A stretch of 64,000 bases of DNA, taken from the NCBI GenBank assembly GCA_964527775.1, contig CAZGQS010000003.1, forward strand, positions 92,623 through 156,622. The letters are read 5' to 3'. The notes below the pieces were generated by a model that saw only the letters and a program-made list of their open reading frames with translations, searched no databases and had not been told where the DNA came from. Below, one piece after another: positions 44,438 through 53,436 of this stretch (position 1 is its first letter; each line of letters opens with the position of its first letter). A program made the translations under genes and the position numbers. The DNA is from VMCP01 sp964527775. GTDB lineage: Bacteria; Bacteroidota; Bacteroidia; NS11-12g; UBA955.

Positions 44438-45771
44438 TGATATACCCCTTGAAATATGGCCTATTTTTCTGGGGGATGTTTTCTTTTTTATCTCTCAGTG
44501 CTCAAACACCAGCTGAAAAGACTTTAGATAAAATTGGTTATGAAAAATCTGCTTTTCAATCTATGGGACATATACCCATGTTTGAATTGCAAGACGCTAT
44601 CATGTATGAACCAGTAGATTTAACTGGCGCCGATATTTTTAAAGTAACAACAGCATTTACTGAAGTAATTCTTCCCCAAGATGAATCTTCCTATCAATGG
44701 AAATCTGTCGCCTATGGTTATTTTTATCGGAATTTTGAGATAAAATCAAAAAAGAAAGAATTTTTGGCTTTTATTATCCCTGATTACTTGCTTCAAAGAA
44801 CCAACCATAAATTAAATATATGGGTTGATTTTAATGATGACGGAGATTTTTCAAATGACCCTAAACCCAATTTGAAATCTATCGGGACAGGTAAGTGGTT
44901 TCTTCAGTTAGATTCATTTGGAGGAGGCTATGATTTGCAATGGTTTCCAGTGCCTCAGTTCCGGAAATTTGCTCAGATGAATGATACTGCCATGAAGGAA
45001 CTGATTGGTCCAAGACATTATTTGGGAAGTAATTATTCACTCAAGGCCAATAGAAAAGCAGTTTTATATACATCAATTGGAGATTCATTAGAAAGTGCTC
45101 ATGTAGGTGTATTAGACAGAGATTTCAATGGATCGTTTACCGATGAGAATGATTTGATACTCCTATCAGAAAGTGATAGCATATTCAATGCAGACAATTC
45201 TTTGCCCCTTTCAAAGGCAAATCGTGTTCCCTGGAAGGGGAGGGATTATGAATTTAATATTCTTAAATCTAAAGGTGAATATCAATTGGTATTTAGAGAA
45301 TTAGGTGGATCGAAAAATAGAATATCAATTGGTAAAAAACTACCAAAAGTCAAAGCATTTATTACACCCAAAAGCACCAAAAAGGTTGATTTACAGCGCA
45401 AATTAAAAAGGAGAAGAATTACGAAGGTTTTCAATAAAAAAGCAGAAGTTAAATTGATTTATGTTTGGAGCGCCATAAATTCAGACTTCGAAAGAGATTC
45501 ATCTGCTCTGCATCAAATCCTGAGAAAAAATGCTTCAAATCCCAAATTTGACGCCTTATTATTGAATTTTGGAGGAAGTATTCGATATATAACTGGTTAT
45601 AATTCAAGGTTTTCACTAACAGTGAAACAACTAATTGCTGATTCAAAAACTATATCAAAATTGAGCATTCAAAAGATGCCTCAGTTCATCTTGTTGGATC
45701 GCAAAAACCGAATTTTATACATTGGTTCAAACCTCCAATCCCTTGAGGATTATATCAATCGTGCTCAATAA
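44437..45771 (+). CDS. Exported protein with C-terminal thioredoxin-fold-like region
   Basis: 444 residues from ATG 44437, coupled to the small membrane protein. An in-frame TTG three codons earlier is less likely. A signal peptide (MIYPLKYGLFFWGMFSFLSLSAQ) leads to a beta-rich region holding a calcium-like loop (WVDFNDDGDFSNDPKPN) and a second Asp-rich stretch (DRDFNGSFTDENDL). The last ~110 residues (VKLIYVWSAINSDF ... MPQFILLDRKNRILYIGSN) look like a thioredoxin fold with the cis-Pro loop MPQF but no CxxC. No family is named with confidence. Probably periplasmic. Confidence 0.65.
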   Translation: MIYPLKYGLFFWGMFSFLSLSAQTPAEKTLDKIGYEKSAFQSMGHIPMFELQDAIMYEPVDLTGADIFKVTTAFTEVILPQDESSYQWKSVAYGYFYRNFEIKSKKKEFLAFIIPDYLLQRTNHKLNIWVDFNDDGDFSNDPKPNLKSIGTGKWFLQLDSFGGGYDLQWFPVPQFRKFAQMNDTAMKELIGPRHYLGSNYSLKANRKAVLYTSIGDSLESAHVGVLDRDFNGSFTDENDLILLSESDSIFNADNSLPLSKANRVPWKGRDYEFNILKSKGEYQLVFRELGGSKNRISIGKKLPKVKAFITPKSTKKVDLQRKLKRRRITKVFNKKAEVKLIYVWSAINSDFERDSSALHQILRKNASNPKFDALLLNFGGSIRYITGYNSRFSLTVKQLIADSKTISKLSIQKMPQFILLDRKNRILYIGSNLQSLEDYINRAQ

Positions 45772-45810
45772 GTGAGTTGAATTCATTAATATTGTAAGAT
45801 TAAATATACT

Positions 45811-46743
45811 ATGAAAAGAACAGGTGTAGTTATTATCTTGTTGATACTCTTATTGTTGTCAGCAGGAACAAATGCATTTCTCTATTACAACAACCAAGAT
45901 TCAGTGGCAAAAAAGCAACTAGAATTAGTAGCAATGAGAGATTCCATGCAAGCAGAATTATTGAAAATGGAAGATTCCTTGAATGCGGTAGTTGCGAGTT
46001 TGCAGGCAGAAAATACCACATTGGTAAACAAAGTAACTGAATTGGAAGGAGATAACAATCCTAAAATTCTTGCTGCTTACCGTGAAATCAACCGTTTGCG
46101 CAGACAATTAACTCAAATTACCAATGTTGGTGGTGGAGATATCAATGTGACAACCAAAGATAACTCAAAGGTTAATTTAACCGGTATTCGCAAACAACTT
46201 GAAGAAGCTAAGCAAAGAATTAAGCAACTTACTGGTCAGATTGATACCATCGTGGTTGAAAGAAATCAGTTGATTACGGATGTTGAAGTAGCTAAAAATG
46301 AAAAAGAAGCTTTGAGCGTAGAAAACGTAGAACTGAAAGAGAGATTAGAAAAAGGGGCAATGCCACAATTTGGAACTCTTATTACTTCTGCTTTTAGCGA
46401 GAAACGCGAGCTGACTAACAAAGCGAAAAAAGTAGATAAGTTCACAATCACTTTTGATGTTTTAGAAAATCCAATGGTTACCACAGTGGTTGAAGAACAA
46501 GTAACCATCCGTTTGCTAGATCCAGATGGCGGTGTATTGAGTTTGACTAACAAGAAATTGCAAGACAAGTCACAAGTTACCACAATGCTTGATAATATTA
46601 CCTTTGATGGTGCACTTCAAAAAGTAAAGTGGAAGTTCCCAAATTCTGGTACACTATCAGGTAAATTGAAAAAGGGTAAATACACTACTGAACTTTGGAC
46701 AAGAGGTTTACTTAGACAAAAAAACACCTTCGTTTTGGAATAA
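45811..46743 (+). CDS. Membrane-anchored coiled-coil protein
   Basis: A 310-residue protein with an N-terminal membrane anchor (VVIILLILLLLSAGTNAFLYY, about 6-26). A long heptad-type coiled coil (about 30-190) rich in Glu, Leu and Lys is broken by a Gly/Asn stretch (NVGGGDINVTTKDNSK). The compact C-terminal beta domain has KFTITFDVLENPMVTTVVEE, VTIRLLDPDGGVLS and KGKYTTELWTRGLLRQKN. No family is recognised. It probably reaches across the periplasm. It is followed by a strong bidirectional terminator. Confidence 0.7.
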   Translation: MKRTGVVIILLILLLLSAGTNAFLYYNNQDSVAKKQLELVAMRDSMQAELLKMEDSLNAVVASLQAENTTLVNKVTELEGDNNPKILAAYREINRLRRQLTQITNVGGGDINVTTKDNSKVNLTGIRKQLEEAKQRIKQLTGQIDTIVVERNQLITDVEVAKNEKEALSVENVELKERLEKGAMPQFGTLITSAFSEKRELTNKAKKVDKFTITFDVLENPMVTTVVEEQVTIRLLDPDGGVLSLTNKKLQDKSQVTTMLDNITFDGALQKVKWKFPNSGTLSGKLKKGKYTTELWTRGLLRQKNTFVLE

Positions 46744-46758
46744 AAAATATTTAAACAT

Positions 46759-46795
46759 AAAAAAAGGGCGGCACCATTAGGGCCGCCCTTTTTTT
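46759..46795. terminator. Bidirectional terminator between convergent genes
   Basis: A 14-bp stem, AAAAAAAGGGCGGC with GCCGCCCTTTTTTT, and a 9-nt loop. Runs of A and T on both sides make it work for the coiled-coil gene on the plus strand and the RND gene on the minus strand. Confidence 0.93.
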
Positions 46796-46796
46796 G

Positions 46797-49700
46797 TTAT
46801 TTCTTAATTGGCTTAAGCTCTTTATCAGGATCATAAGATATTCCAACCCAACCGTAAACGCGTTGTTTGAATCTCTCATTGATATAATATAAAGCTGGAA
46901 CAATGAACAATGTTAAGAATGTAGCAAACGTCAAACCGTAGATCATAGTCCAACTCAAAGGTCCCCAGAAAGCAACTGAATCACCTCCAAAGTACAAATG
47001 AGGGTCTAAATCTGTAAACAGAGTTACAAAGTCCATGTTAAGTCCCACAGCAAGTGGAATCAAACCTGATATGGTACTTGCCGCAGTTAATAATACGGGA
47101 GTCATACGAGTACGTCCTGCTTCAATCAATGCATCTTTAAGGGACATGCCATTTTCACGCATGAGGTCAGCAAATTCAACAATTAAGATACCATTTCGAA
47201 CTACAATTCCCGCAAGCGCTACAATTCCAATTCCTGTCATAATCACTGAAAAATCCATATCAAAAATGGCAAATCCCAATAGTACACCAATAATGGAGAA
47301 AATAATCTCACTTAAAATTATGATGGGTTTAGTAATGGAATTGAATTGAGTCACTAAGATTACAATAATCAAAGCAATAGAAGCCAACATAGCATTGCCT
47401 AAAAAAGCAGCTGTTTTCTTTTGTTCTTCTTGCTCTCCAGTAAGTTCAATTTCAATTTGATCATTGGGGAATTTAGATTTGTATTCCTCAATAGATTCAG
47501 TAACTTTTTCAACCACTTCGTTGGGTGCGTAACCTGCTAACACATTTGAAGCCAACGTGATAACACGTTTTTGATTCAATCGAGTTATTCCCCCATAGGT
47601 ATTTGAAGGTTGAACGGTTGCAACTGCCGAAAGCGGTATTTGACGTAGCATACCCCCTGTAACCATGTCTCTGTAAGCAATTCGGGTATTAAGCAATGCT
47701 TCTAAATTATTTGATGATTCCTTTTTCAGTCTAACCATGATAGGATAGTCGTCATTTTCATCTTTAAATTTAGAGGCTTCAACTCCATAAATAGAGTTTC
47801 TTAAAAGTCCACCAATTTGTGCGGTTGAAATGCCCAATCTATTAGCTCTTTCACGGTCTACAACAATCATCAACTCAGGCTTAGAGCTCACAAAATCACT
47901 CTTCAATTCTTCTACACCAGAGATATTTTTGTTGTCCAAATACCTTTTTAAATTAGCACCAGTTTTTACGAGGGATTCAAATTCATCTCCGCGAATTTCA
48001 ATGTTAACTGCTTTTCCAACAGGCGGGCCGTTTTGTTCCTGTTCCACAATGATTTCCACTCCGGGCATAGAACCAATACTTTCTCTGATGGATTCTAATA
48101 CTTTACGTGTACTTCTACCGTTTCTATCAGCAAATTCCACGAAGGCAACTGTGATTTTACCCTTATTGCTGCTAATAGTTCTGTCACCTGAATTAGGATC
48201 TGTAGCACCAACAGCTACATTGGAAATAACACTCGCAACTAGTTCCTTGTTATTGTCTTTTTCCAATAAAGCAAACACTTTTTTCTCCGCAATTCTAACA
48301 ATGCTGTCAGTGTGCTTTGCATGGGTACCCGTAGGCAATGTTAAATAAACATACGTAAAGTTAGGATCAGCAGAAGGGAAGAAGATAACTCCAGGTTTTC
48401 TGATTGCTGTAATTACAAAGCTTCCGAATAAAAGAACAACAGTTCCAATAACTATATAAATGCTACGTTTACCTTGTAAAGTATAGGTAACCATTCTGGA
48501 ATATCTATTTTGAACCTTCGGCCAGTAGTTGTTCTGGAAACCATCTATGACTCTCTTTAACCAAAAATGATGCAAAGCATAAAGAGCATAGAATAACAAC
48601 ATAAGATTCCCAAATCCAAACCCAAAAATCAAGTAAGAAGCAACGATAATAAAGGCCCAAATTTTTGAATTTCTTATAAACGATTTATTATTTACTTTAT
48701 GCTCTTCCCCTGAATGTTCTTTGCTCATAAAGTCTACGGCAAAAACCGGATTGATGATATAAGCAACCAATAATGAAGCTAATAAGGTTATGATCAAAGT
48801 AACAGGTAAGAAATACATGAATTTACCAACAATGCCTTGCCAGAAAGCTAAAGGAATAAATGGTGCAATAGTGGTAAGTGTACCAGAAAATACTGGCAAG
48901 AAAACTTCGCCGGCGGCTTTTTTCGCAGAGTCAATAATACTTAAATTCTCAGATTGGTAAATTCTGTGGGTATTTTCAATAACTACGATTGCATCGTCAA
49001 CTACAATTCCTAAAGCAAGTAAGAATGAGAATAATACAATAAAATTTAAACTAAATCCTATTGTAGGCATAATTAAAAATGCCACAAAACAAGACAACGG
49101 AACCGCTAAACCAACAAAAATGGCATTGGTTGCACCCATGAAAAACATCAAAATAAGGGTTACTAAAATGAAACCAATAATAATGGTGTTGATCAAATCG
49201 TGCACTGTAGTTCTAGTTTGCGTGCTCTGATCACCCGTGAAAACTACATCTAATCCTTTTGGATAGCTACCGTTCTTTTGCAATTCTTCAATGAGCGCTC
49301 GGCAATCATCAGAGGCCTGAATCAAGTTTTCGCCGCTTCTCTTAACAATATTGAGTGTAATTACGTTTTTACCTTCTAAACGGGCGTAGCTCTCTTTTTC
49401 CTTGAATCCATTTTTTATGGTTGCAACATCTTTCAAAAATAATGAAGCACCCGTATTTGATCTGATCACTACATCGGCAATTTCTTCAGCATTTTTAAAT
49501 TCTCCGCTTACACTGATAGATCTCTGCATTTGCTCCATATCAATATTTCCACCAGAAATACGCATGTTTTCATATTGAATGGCACGTGATATATCATCAA
49601 TGGTGATTCCTGCAGCAATCATTTTTGGCATGTCCAGGTCAACTTGAATTTCCCTATCCAAAGCACCTACCATATCAACTCTAGTTATACTTGGCAAAGA

Positions 49701-50213
49701 CTCGATTTTGTCTTTGGCCATTTCTGCATATTTCTTTAAATCTTGAAGAGAATAGTTTCCAGAAATATTCACGTATAAAATAGGCATGTCAGAAAAGTTA
49801 ACTTCCATCACTGAAGGCTCTATTTTTAAGTCTGTTGGAAGATCACTTTTCGCTTTGTCAACTTCGTCTTTGACTTTAGATTTAGCTTGTGCTACATCAA
49901 CGTCAGTATTGAATTCAACCGTTACAATGCTAAAATCTTGTTTTGATTGGCTGGTAAGTTTCTTTACACCTGAAATTGATTTGATCTTCTTTTCCAATGG
50001 TTTGGTAATCAGATTCTCAATGTCTTTAGGCGAAGAACCTGGGTAAACCGTTTGAACTACAATGGTAGGAATGACAATATCAGGAAATTGCTCTTTAGGT
50101 AAATTGACGTATGCAAATATACCTGCAACACTGATGAAAAAGGTCAGAATATAAATACTCGTTCTATTATCTATACTCCAACTAGTGGGTTTAAATTCTT
50201 TGAATTTCGACAT
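46797..50213 (-). CDS. RND efflux transporter, permease subunit
   Basis: About 1138 residues from ATG 50213 (MSKFKEFKPTS), 4 nt after the adaptor gene stop. An ATG at 50228 would overlap that gene. Architecture is that of the HAE/AcrB superfamily: one helix, a large periplasmic loop, six helices, a second loop and five helices. VYPGSSPKDIENLITKPLEK is the typical first-loop sequence. The proton-relay Asp pair is in LGIVVDDAIVVIENTHRIY. An extra hydrophobic insertion near the middle (KSFIRNSKIWAFIIVASYLI) is seen in some Bacteroidota members. Substrate range cannot be told, but a multidrug or lipophilic role is likely. Confidence 0.96.
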   Translation of the reverse strand: MSKFKEFKPTSWSIDNRTSIYILTFFISVAGIFAYVNLPKEQFPDIVIPTIVVQTVYPGSSPKDIENLITKPLEKKIKSISGVKKLTSQSKQDFSIVTVEFNTDVDVAQAKSKVKDEVDKAKSDLPTDLKIEPSVMEVNFSDMPILYVNISGNYSLQDLKKYAEMAKDKIESLPSITRVDMVGALDREIQVDLDMPKMIAAGITIDDISRAIQYENMRISGGNIDMEQMQRSISVSGEFKNAEEIADVVIRSNTGASLFLKDVATIKNGFKEKESYARLEGKNVITLNIVKRSGENLIQASDDCRALIEELQKNGSYPKGLDVVFTGDQSTQTRTTVHDLINTIIIGFILVTLILMFFMGATNAIFVGLAVPLSCFVAFLIMPTIGFSLNFIVLFSFLLALGIVVDDAIVVIENTHRIYQSENLSIIDSAKKAAGEVFLPVFSGTLTTIAPFIPLAFWQGIVGKFMYFLPVTLIITLLASLLVAYIINPVFAVDFMSKEHSGEEHKVNNKSFIRNSKIWAFIIVASYLIFGFGFGNLMLLFYALYALHHFWLKRVIDGFQNNYWPKVQNRYSRMVTYTLQGKRSIYIVIGTVVLLFGSFVITAIRKPGVIFFPSADPNFTYVYLTLPTGTHAKHTDSIVRIAEKKVFALLEKDNNKELVASVISNVAVGATDPNSGDRTISSNKGKITVAFVEFADRNGRSTRKVLESIRESIGSMPGVEIIVEQEQNGPPVGKAVNIEIRGDEFESLVKTGANLKRYLDNKNISGVEELKSDFVSSKPELMIVVDRERANRLGISTAQIGGLLRNSIYGVEASKFKDENDDYPIMVRLKKESSNNLEALLNTRIAYRDMVTGGMLRQIPLSAVATVQPSNTYGGITRLNQKRVITLASNVLAGYAPNEVVEKVTESIEEYKSKFPNDQIEIELTGEQEEQKKTAAFLGNAMLASIALIIVILVTQFNSITKPIIILSEIIFSIIGVLLGFAIFDMDFSVIMTGIGIVALAGIVVRNGILIVEFADLMRENGMSLKDALIEAGRTRMTPVLLTAASTISGLIPLAVGLNMDFVTLFTDLDPHLYFGGDSVAFWGPLSWTMIYGLTFATFLTLFIVPALYYINERFKQRVYGWVGISYDPDKELKPIKK

Positions 50214-50217
50214 GACT

Positions 50218-51354
50218 TTATTTTGCAATTTCTACCGCTTGTCCTTCCGCTAGTTCTTGAAAACCCGTCACAATGATCATGTCATTAACATTTAATCCTG
50301 CAACTATTTCAGAATGAGTGTTGTTTGATTTACCCAATTTCACAGGGCGTTTGCTGGCTGTGTATTTTCCTGAATTATCAACCAAAACCATCACAAAAGA
50401 TTCATTTTCTGTGATTTGAATTGCATTAGTAGGTATAGAGATAGCTTTATTGTTTGCATAATCTTCAATCTCTACTTTCGCAATCATATTAGGTTTAATT
50501 TGCTCAACATTACCCAATGAAACTTCTACTTTGAATGTCCTGTTTAAAGGGTCTATGAATTTACTCGCAAATGAAACAGTGCCAGAAATCTCTTTATTTA
50601 AATCAGGTAAATTAACTTTAACCTTATCACCCTTATTTATTTTTCCTGAATACGATTCTGAAACCTGAGCAACTACTTTAACAGAACTCATGTTTATTAC
50701 TTTGAAATAAGGCATACCCGGTGCCGCTGTTTGTCCCACTTTAATATCAACGGCTTCAATACTTCCGTCAATGGGAGATTTGATGTTGTACATATCAATG
50801 TTCGCATCTAAGGTATTTAGGCTTTTCTCCAATGCTTCCTTTTGATTTTTTGCTGATAGATATTGTACCTCTGTACCAATTCCATTTTTCCAAAGTCTCA
50901 TTTGTTTTTCGTACAAGGTTTTAGCAAAACTCAATTGTTGTTCAATTTCTAATCTACTTTTCAAAAGTGAGCTTTGTTCCAAGCGAGCAAGAATTTGTCC
51001 TTTTTTAACGGTTTGTCCTTCTGATACGAATACTTCAGAAACAACGGCTGGAACTTTTGAGGTGGCTATTGTGCTACTTTTGGCGTCAACAACACCTTCT
51101 AGGCTAAGAGCACTTGTAAATATTCCAAATGCAACGGTATCAAGTTCTACTAATTTTGATCTTTGTGTAACCTTAACATCCAATTCTTTTTTTAAGGCCG
51201 CTTCTTTAATTTGAAGTGCAGCAATTTCAGATTGGATCTTTTTCAATTCTTCCAGTTTAGCTTCCTTCGTTGTTGAAGAACCACCTCCGCAACTTGAAAT
51301 AAATGATACTCCTAAAAGTACCAATCCATTGATTATATATTTTTTTGTTTTCAT
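50218..51354 (-). CDS. RND periplasmic adaptor lipoprotein (MFP)
   Basis: The start at 51354 (MKTKKYIINGLVLLGVSFIS) gives a lipoprotein with a Cys just before GGGSSTTKEAK, and 378 residues. A short coiled-coil (LEELKKIQSEIAALQIKEAA) precedes the membrane-fusion core: the lipoyl-like hairpin halves VSEVFVSEGQTVKKGQILARL and YNIKSPIDGSIEAVDIKVGQ, a helical hairpin between them, and beta-barrel and membrane-proximal domains after. It links the inner-membrane RND pump to the TolC channel. It lies 4 nt after tolC and 4 nt before the pump gene. Confidence 0.95.
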   Translation of the reverse strand: MKTKKYIINGLVLLGVSFISSCGGGSSTTKEAKLEELKKIQSEIAALQIKEAALKKELDVKVTQRSKLVELDTVAFGIFTSALSLEGVVDAKSSTIATSKVPAVVSEVFVSEGQTVKKGQILARLEQSSLLKSRLEIEQQLSFAKTLYEKQMRLWKNGIGTEVQYLSAKNQKEALEKSLNTLDANIDMYNIKSPIDGSIEAVDIKVGQTAAPGMPYFKVINMSSVKVVAQVSESYSGKINKGDKVKVNLPDLNKEISGTVSFASKFIDPLNRTFKVEVSLGNVEQIKPNMIAKVEIEDYANNKAISIPTNAIQITENESFVMVLVDNSGKYTASKRPVKLGKSNNTHSEIVAGLNVNDMIIVTGFQELAEGQAVEIAK

Positions 51355-51358
51355 TTTG

Positions 51359-52744
51359 TTAAAAATTAATTCCCAATCCCAATGACTTCTGATAGTCAAT
51401 TTTTGCAATAACCAAATCATATAAAGCATTCAAATAATTGATTTGGGCATTTTTCAATTCCGTTTCACTTTGTACAATTTCCAATGAACTTCCCACACCC
51501 TCAGCAAATTTCAGATTGGCCATCTTGTAAATCTCTTGAGCCAAATCCATATTTTGTTTCTGACTTGCGGCTTGATCTAATTGATTGATATAGGTGTTTT
51601 GAGCATTAACAGCCTCAGCAAATGCGGCGTTACTGAATGCTGCTAAATCAGTTTTAGCTTTATCGGTTTTGTATTTAACTTCTCTGATTTTGGATACAGT
51701 GCTTAATCCATCAAAAAGTGTCCATTGTATTTGTAATCCCACTACATCTGATGGAACCCAACTATTATTTATAGTTAATGAATTTTGATCTTTGAAGAAG
51801 TTGAATTCAGAACGTTGGGTGTTTTCTTGGTGCTGATAGAATCCCACCAAACGTGGTAACATACCCATTTGGTATCTTTTTCTGTCTAATTCACCCAAGC
51901 GAATGCTCTGTTTTAAAATATTGAATTCTGGTCTATTCTGAGTTGAGTTCAAGGAAATTTCACCATCAACATTGATACTAAAAATGGAATTGATTTTTTC
52001 TATGTCGTCACTCAAATTAATCTTTTGTGTAACGTCTATTCCCATTTGAATTTTCAATAAGTTCATTAAAGTTTCGATCACATTCAGAATCTTCTTTTCT
52101 TGAACCACTAAATTATTCAAAGACAATTGAAGTCTCTTCACATCAAGGTCTTCTGTAAATCCTTCTTTGTTAAGAGCTTTGACATCATTCAGTGTTTTTT
52201 CAACGGCTTTAATATTTGATCGAATCAACTCCAAGTTCATTTGGGTGCTTGCAGCCATCAAATAAGATTTACAAACATTAACCTGCACATCATATTTGGT
52301 TTTTGCTTCTAAGTATTTACTCATATTGAGAAATTCTTGCGTGGCTTTCAGTCCTACCAAATACGAACCATCAAATAAAAGTTGATTGACACCCAAAGAT
52401 CCTGAACTCACATATTTTTGCTGGAACTGTAGGAAAATATAATCTGGTGCTCCTGGTGTTGGAGCAAAATTCTTGATCCATTGTCCAGGAATGGTTACAA
52501 AACTCTGATAATTTCCAGTGGCAGAAACCTGAGGCAATCCAATAGCTACGGTCTGCTTGACAGTTTCACTTGAAATCTTAACATCAATTCCAGCTTTTTT
52601 CAGTTCATAATTGTTTTTTACGGCAGTTTCCATGGCCTCCTTCAGAGAAAGCGATATTCCTGCATACGAACTATCGCTTTGTGCAAAGCCAATGTTCGTT
52701 TGGCTGCCTATTAAAAGGCAAATTGTGAGAATATATTTATTCAT
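51359..52744 (-). CDS. TolC family outer-membrane channel
   Basis: 461 residues from ATG 52744 (MNKYILTICLLIGSQTNIGF signal). A longer in-frame start lies inside the tetR gene. Repeated helical motifs of the TolC/OEP family are present: ISLSLKEAMETAVKNNYELK, GLPQVSATGNYQ, ILKQSIRLGELDRKRYQMGM, VGLQIQWTLFDG and LKNAQINYLNALYDLVIAKI. It forms the outer-membrane exit of the tripartite pump. It overlaps the tetR gene by 8 nt. Confidence 0.95.
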   Translation of the reverse strand: MNKYILTICLLIGSQTNIGFAQSDSSYAGISLSLKEAMETAVKNNYELKKAGIDVKISSETVKQTVAIGLPQVSATGNYQSFVTIPGQWIKNFAPTPGAPDYIFLQFQQKYVSSGSLGVNQLLFDGSYLVGLKATQEFLNMSKYLEAKTKYDVQVNVCKSYLMAASTQMNLELIRSNIKAVEKTLNDVKALNKEGFTEDLDVKRLQLSLNNLVVQEKKILNVIETLMNLLKIQMGIDVTQKINLSDDIEKINSIFSINVDGEISLNSTQNRPEFNILKQSIRLGELDRKRYQMGMLPRLVGFYQHQENTQRSEFNFFKDQNSLTINNSWVPSDVVGLQIQWTLFDGLSTVSKIREVKYKTDKAKTDLAAFSNAAFAEAVNAQNTYINQLDQAASQKQNMDLAQEIYKMANLKFAEGVGSSLEIVQSETELKNAQINYLNALYDLVIAKIDYQKSLGLGINF

Positions 52745-53351
52745 GTGTGTTGTTTGTTTCAAGAAATAATGTGCCATTTTCATTCGCTATTCCACGGAGG
52801 TGATAAACAATGACATCGGTGATGATATTGGGTGAAAATTTACTCTCGCCTCGGCTTATGGCATCTGTTGTAGCATAAAGCAATAATGAAAAGGCTTGGG
52901 CAATTGCCTCTGCATTGAAATTTAAACGGTAACATCCCATTTCCCTGCCCAATTGAATGTTCTTTATCAAGTGATTAGCTATGAATGCTCCTCTGGTTGA
53001 AACCATTTCTTGGTAGATATTAGGGTGGTATTTTTTTAAATCTTGGTTCATAACAGGGTTTACCTTCGATAACTGCTCAATGGCGAACTCTGCTGTTTTT
53101 AATAATTGTTTAATGGGGTGGGGTTCCTCAATTTCAATCCTTTTGATACTCGATTCAATTTGCTCAAAATGATTGAATACCACTTCTTTGACGAGAGATT
53201 CTTTGTCTTTGAAGATTTGATAAATGGTTTTCTTTGATATTCCAATTCGTTGACAAACATCATCCATAGAAACTGCTTTGATACCCTTTTCAAAGTATAA
53301 AACCTCAGCGGTTTCTATGATACGTTTTTCCAAATCGGATCGAAGATTCAT
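52737..53351 (-). CDS. TetR/AcrR family regulator of the efflux operon
   Basis: 204 residues with the TetR N-terminal DNA-binding domain (IIETAEVLYFEKGIKAVSMD, DVCQRIGISKKTIYQIF, KDKESLVKEVVFNHFE) and a helical ligand domain of unknown specificity. First gene of the tetR-tolC-MFP-RND operon and so probably its repressor and own regulator. An inverted repeat that could be its operator lies in front of the -7 box. Confidence 0.95.
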   Translation of the reverse strand: MNLRSDLEKRIIETAEVLYFEKGIKAVSMDDVCQRIGISKKTIYQIFKDKESLVKEVVFNHFEQIESSIKRIEIEEPHPIKQLLKTAEFAIEQLSKVNPVMNQDLKKYHPNIYQEMVSTRGAFIANHLIKNIQLGREMGCYRLNFNAEAIAQAFSLLLYATTDAISRGESKFSPNIITDVIVYHLRGIANENGTLFLETNNTHE

Positions 53352-53361
53352 AAAGTCGCCG

Positions 53362-53369
53362 CAAAATTA
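53362..53369 (-). promoter_or_regulatory. -7 box TAATTTTG of the tetR efflux operon
   Basis: A perfect TAnnTTTG match on the minus strand, 10 nt before the tetR ATG. The region where -33 should lie overlaps the inverted repeat below. Confidence 0.5.
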
Positions 53370-53384
53370 TCGAATTTTACGGCT

Positions 53385-53416
53385 TTGGAAACTATTTGAT
53401 TAATTAAAGTTTCCAA
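53385..53416. promoter_or_regulatory. Candidate TetR operator: TTGGAAACT-N14-AGTTTCCAA
   Basis: A perfect 9-bp inverted repeat spanning 32 bp. Its near half begins 15 bp upstream of the -7 box, over the expected -33 site. A repressor bound here would block RNA polymerase at the efflux operon. There is no T-run on either strand, which argues against a terminator. Confidence 0.5.
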
Positions 53417-53436
53417 TTGTAAAGATATATCGACAA

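Noticed and set aside
53385..53416. Terminator of sppA
   Set aside because: The inverted repeat has a 14-nt loop and no T-run on either strand; an operator fits better.
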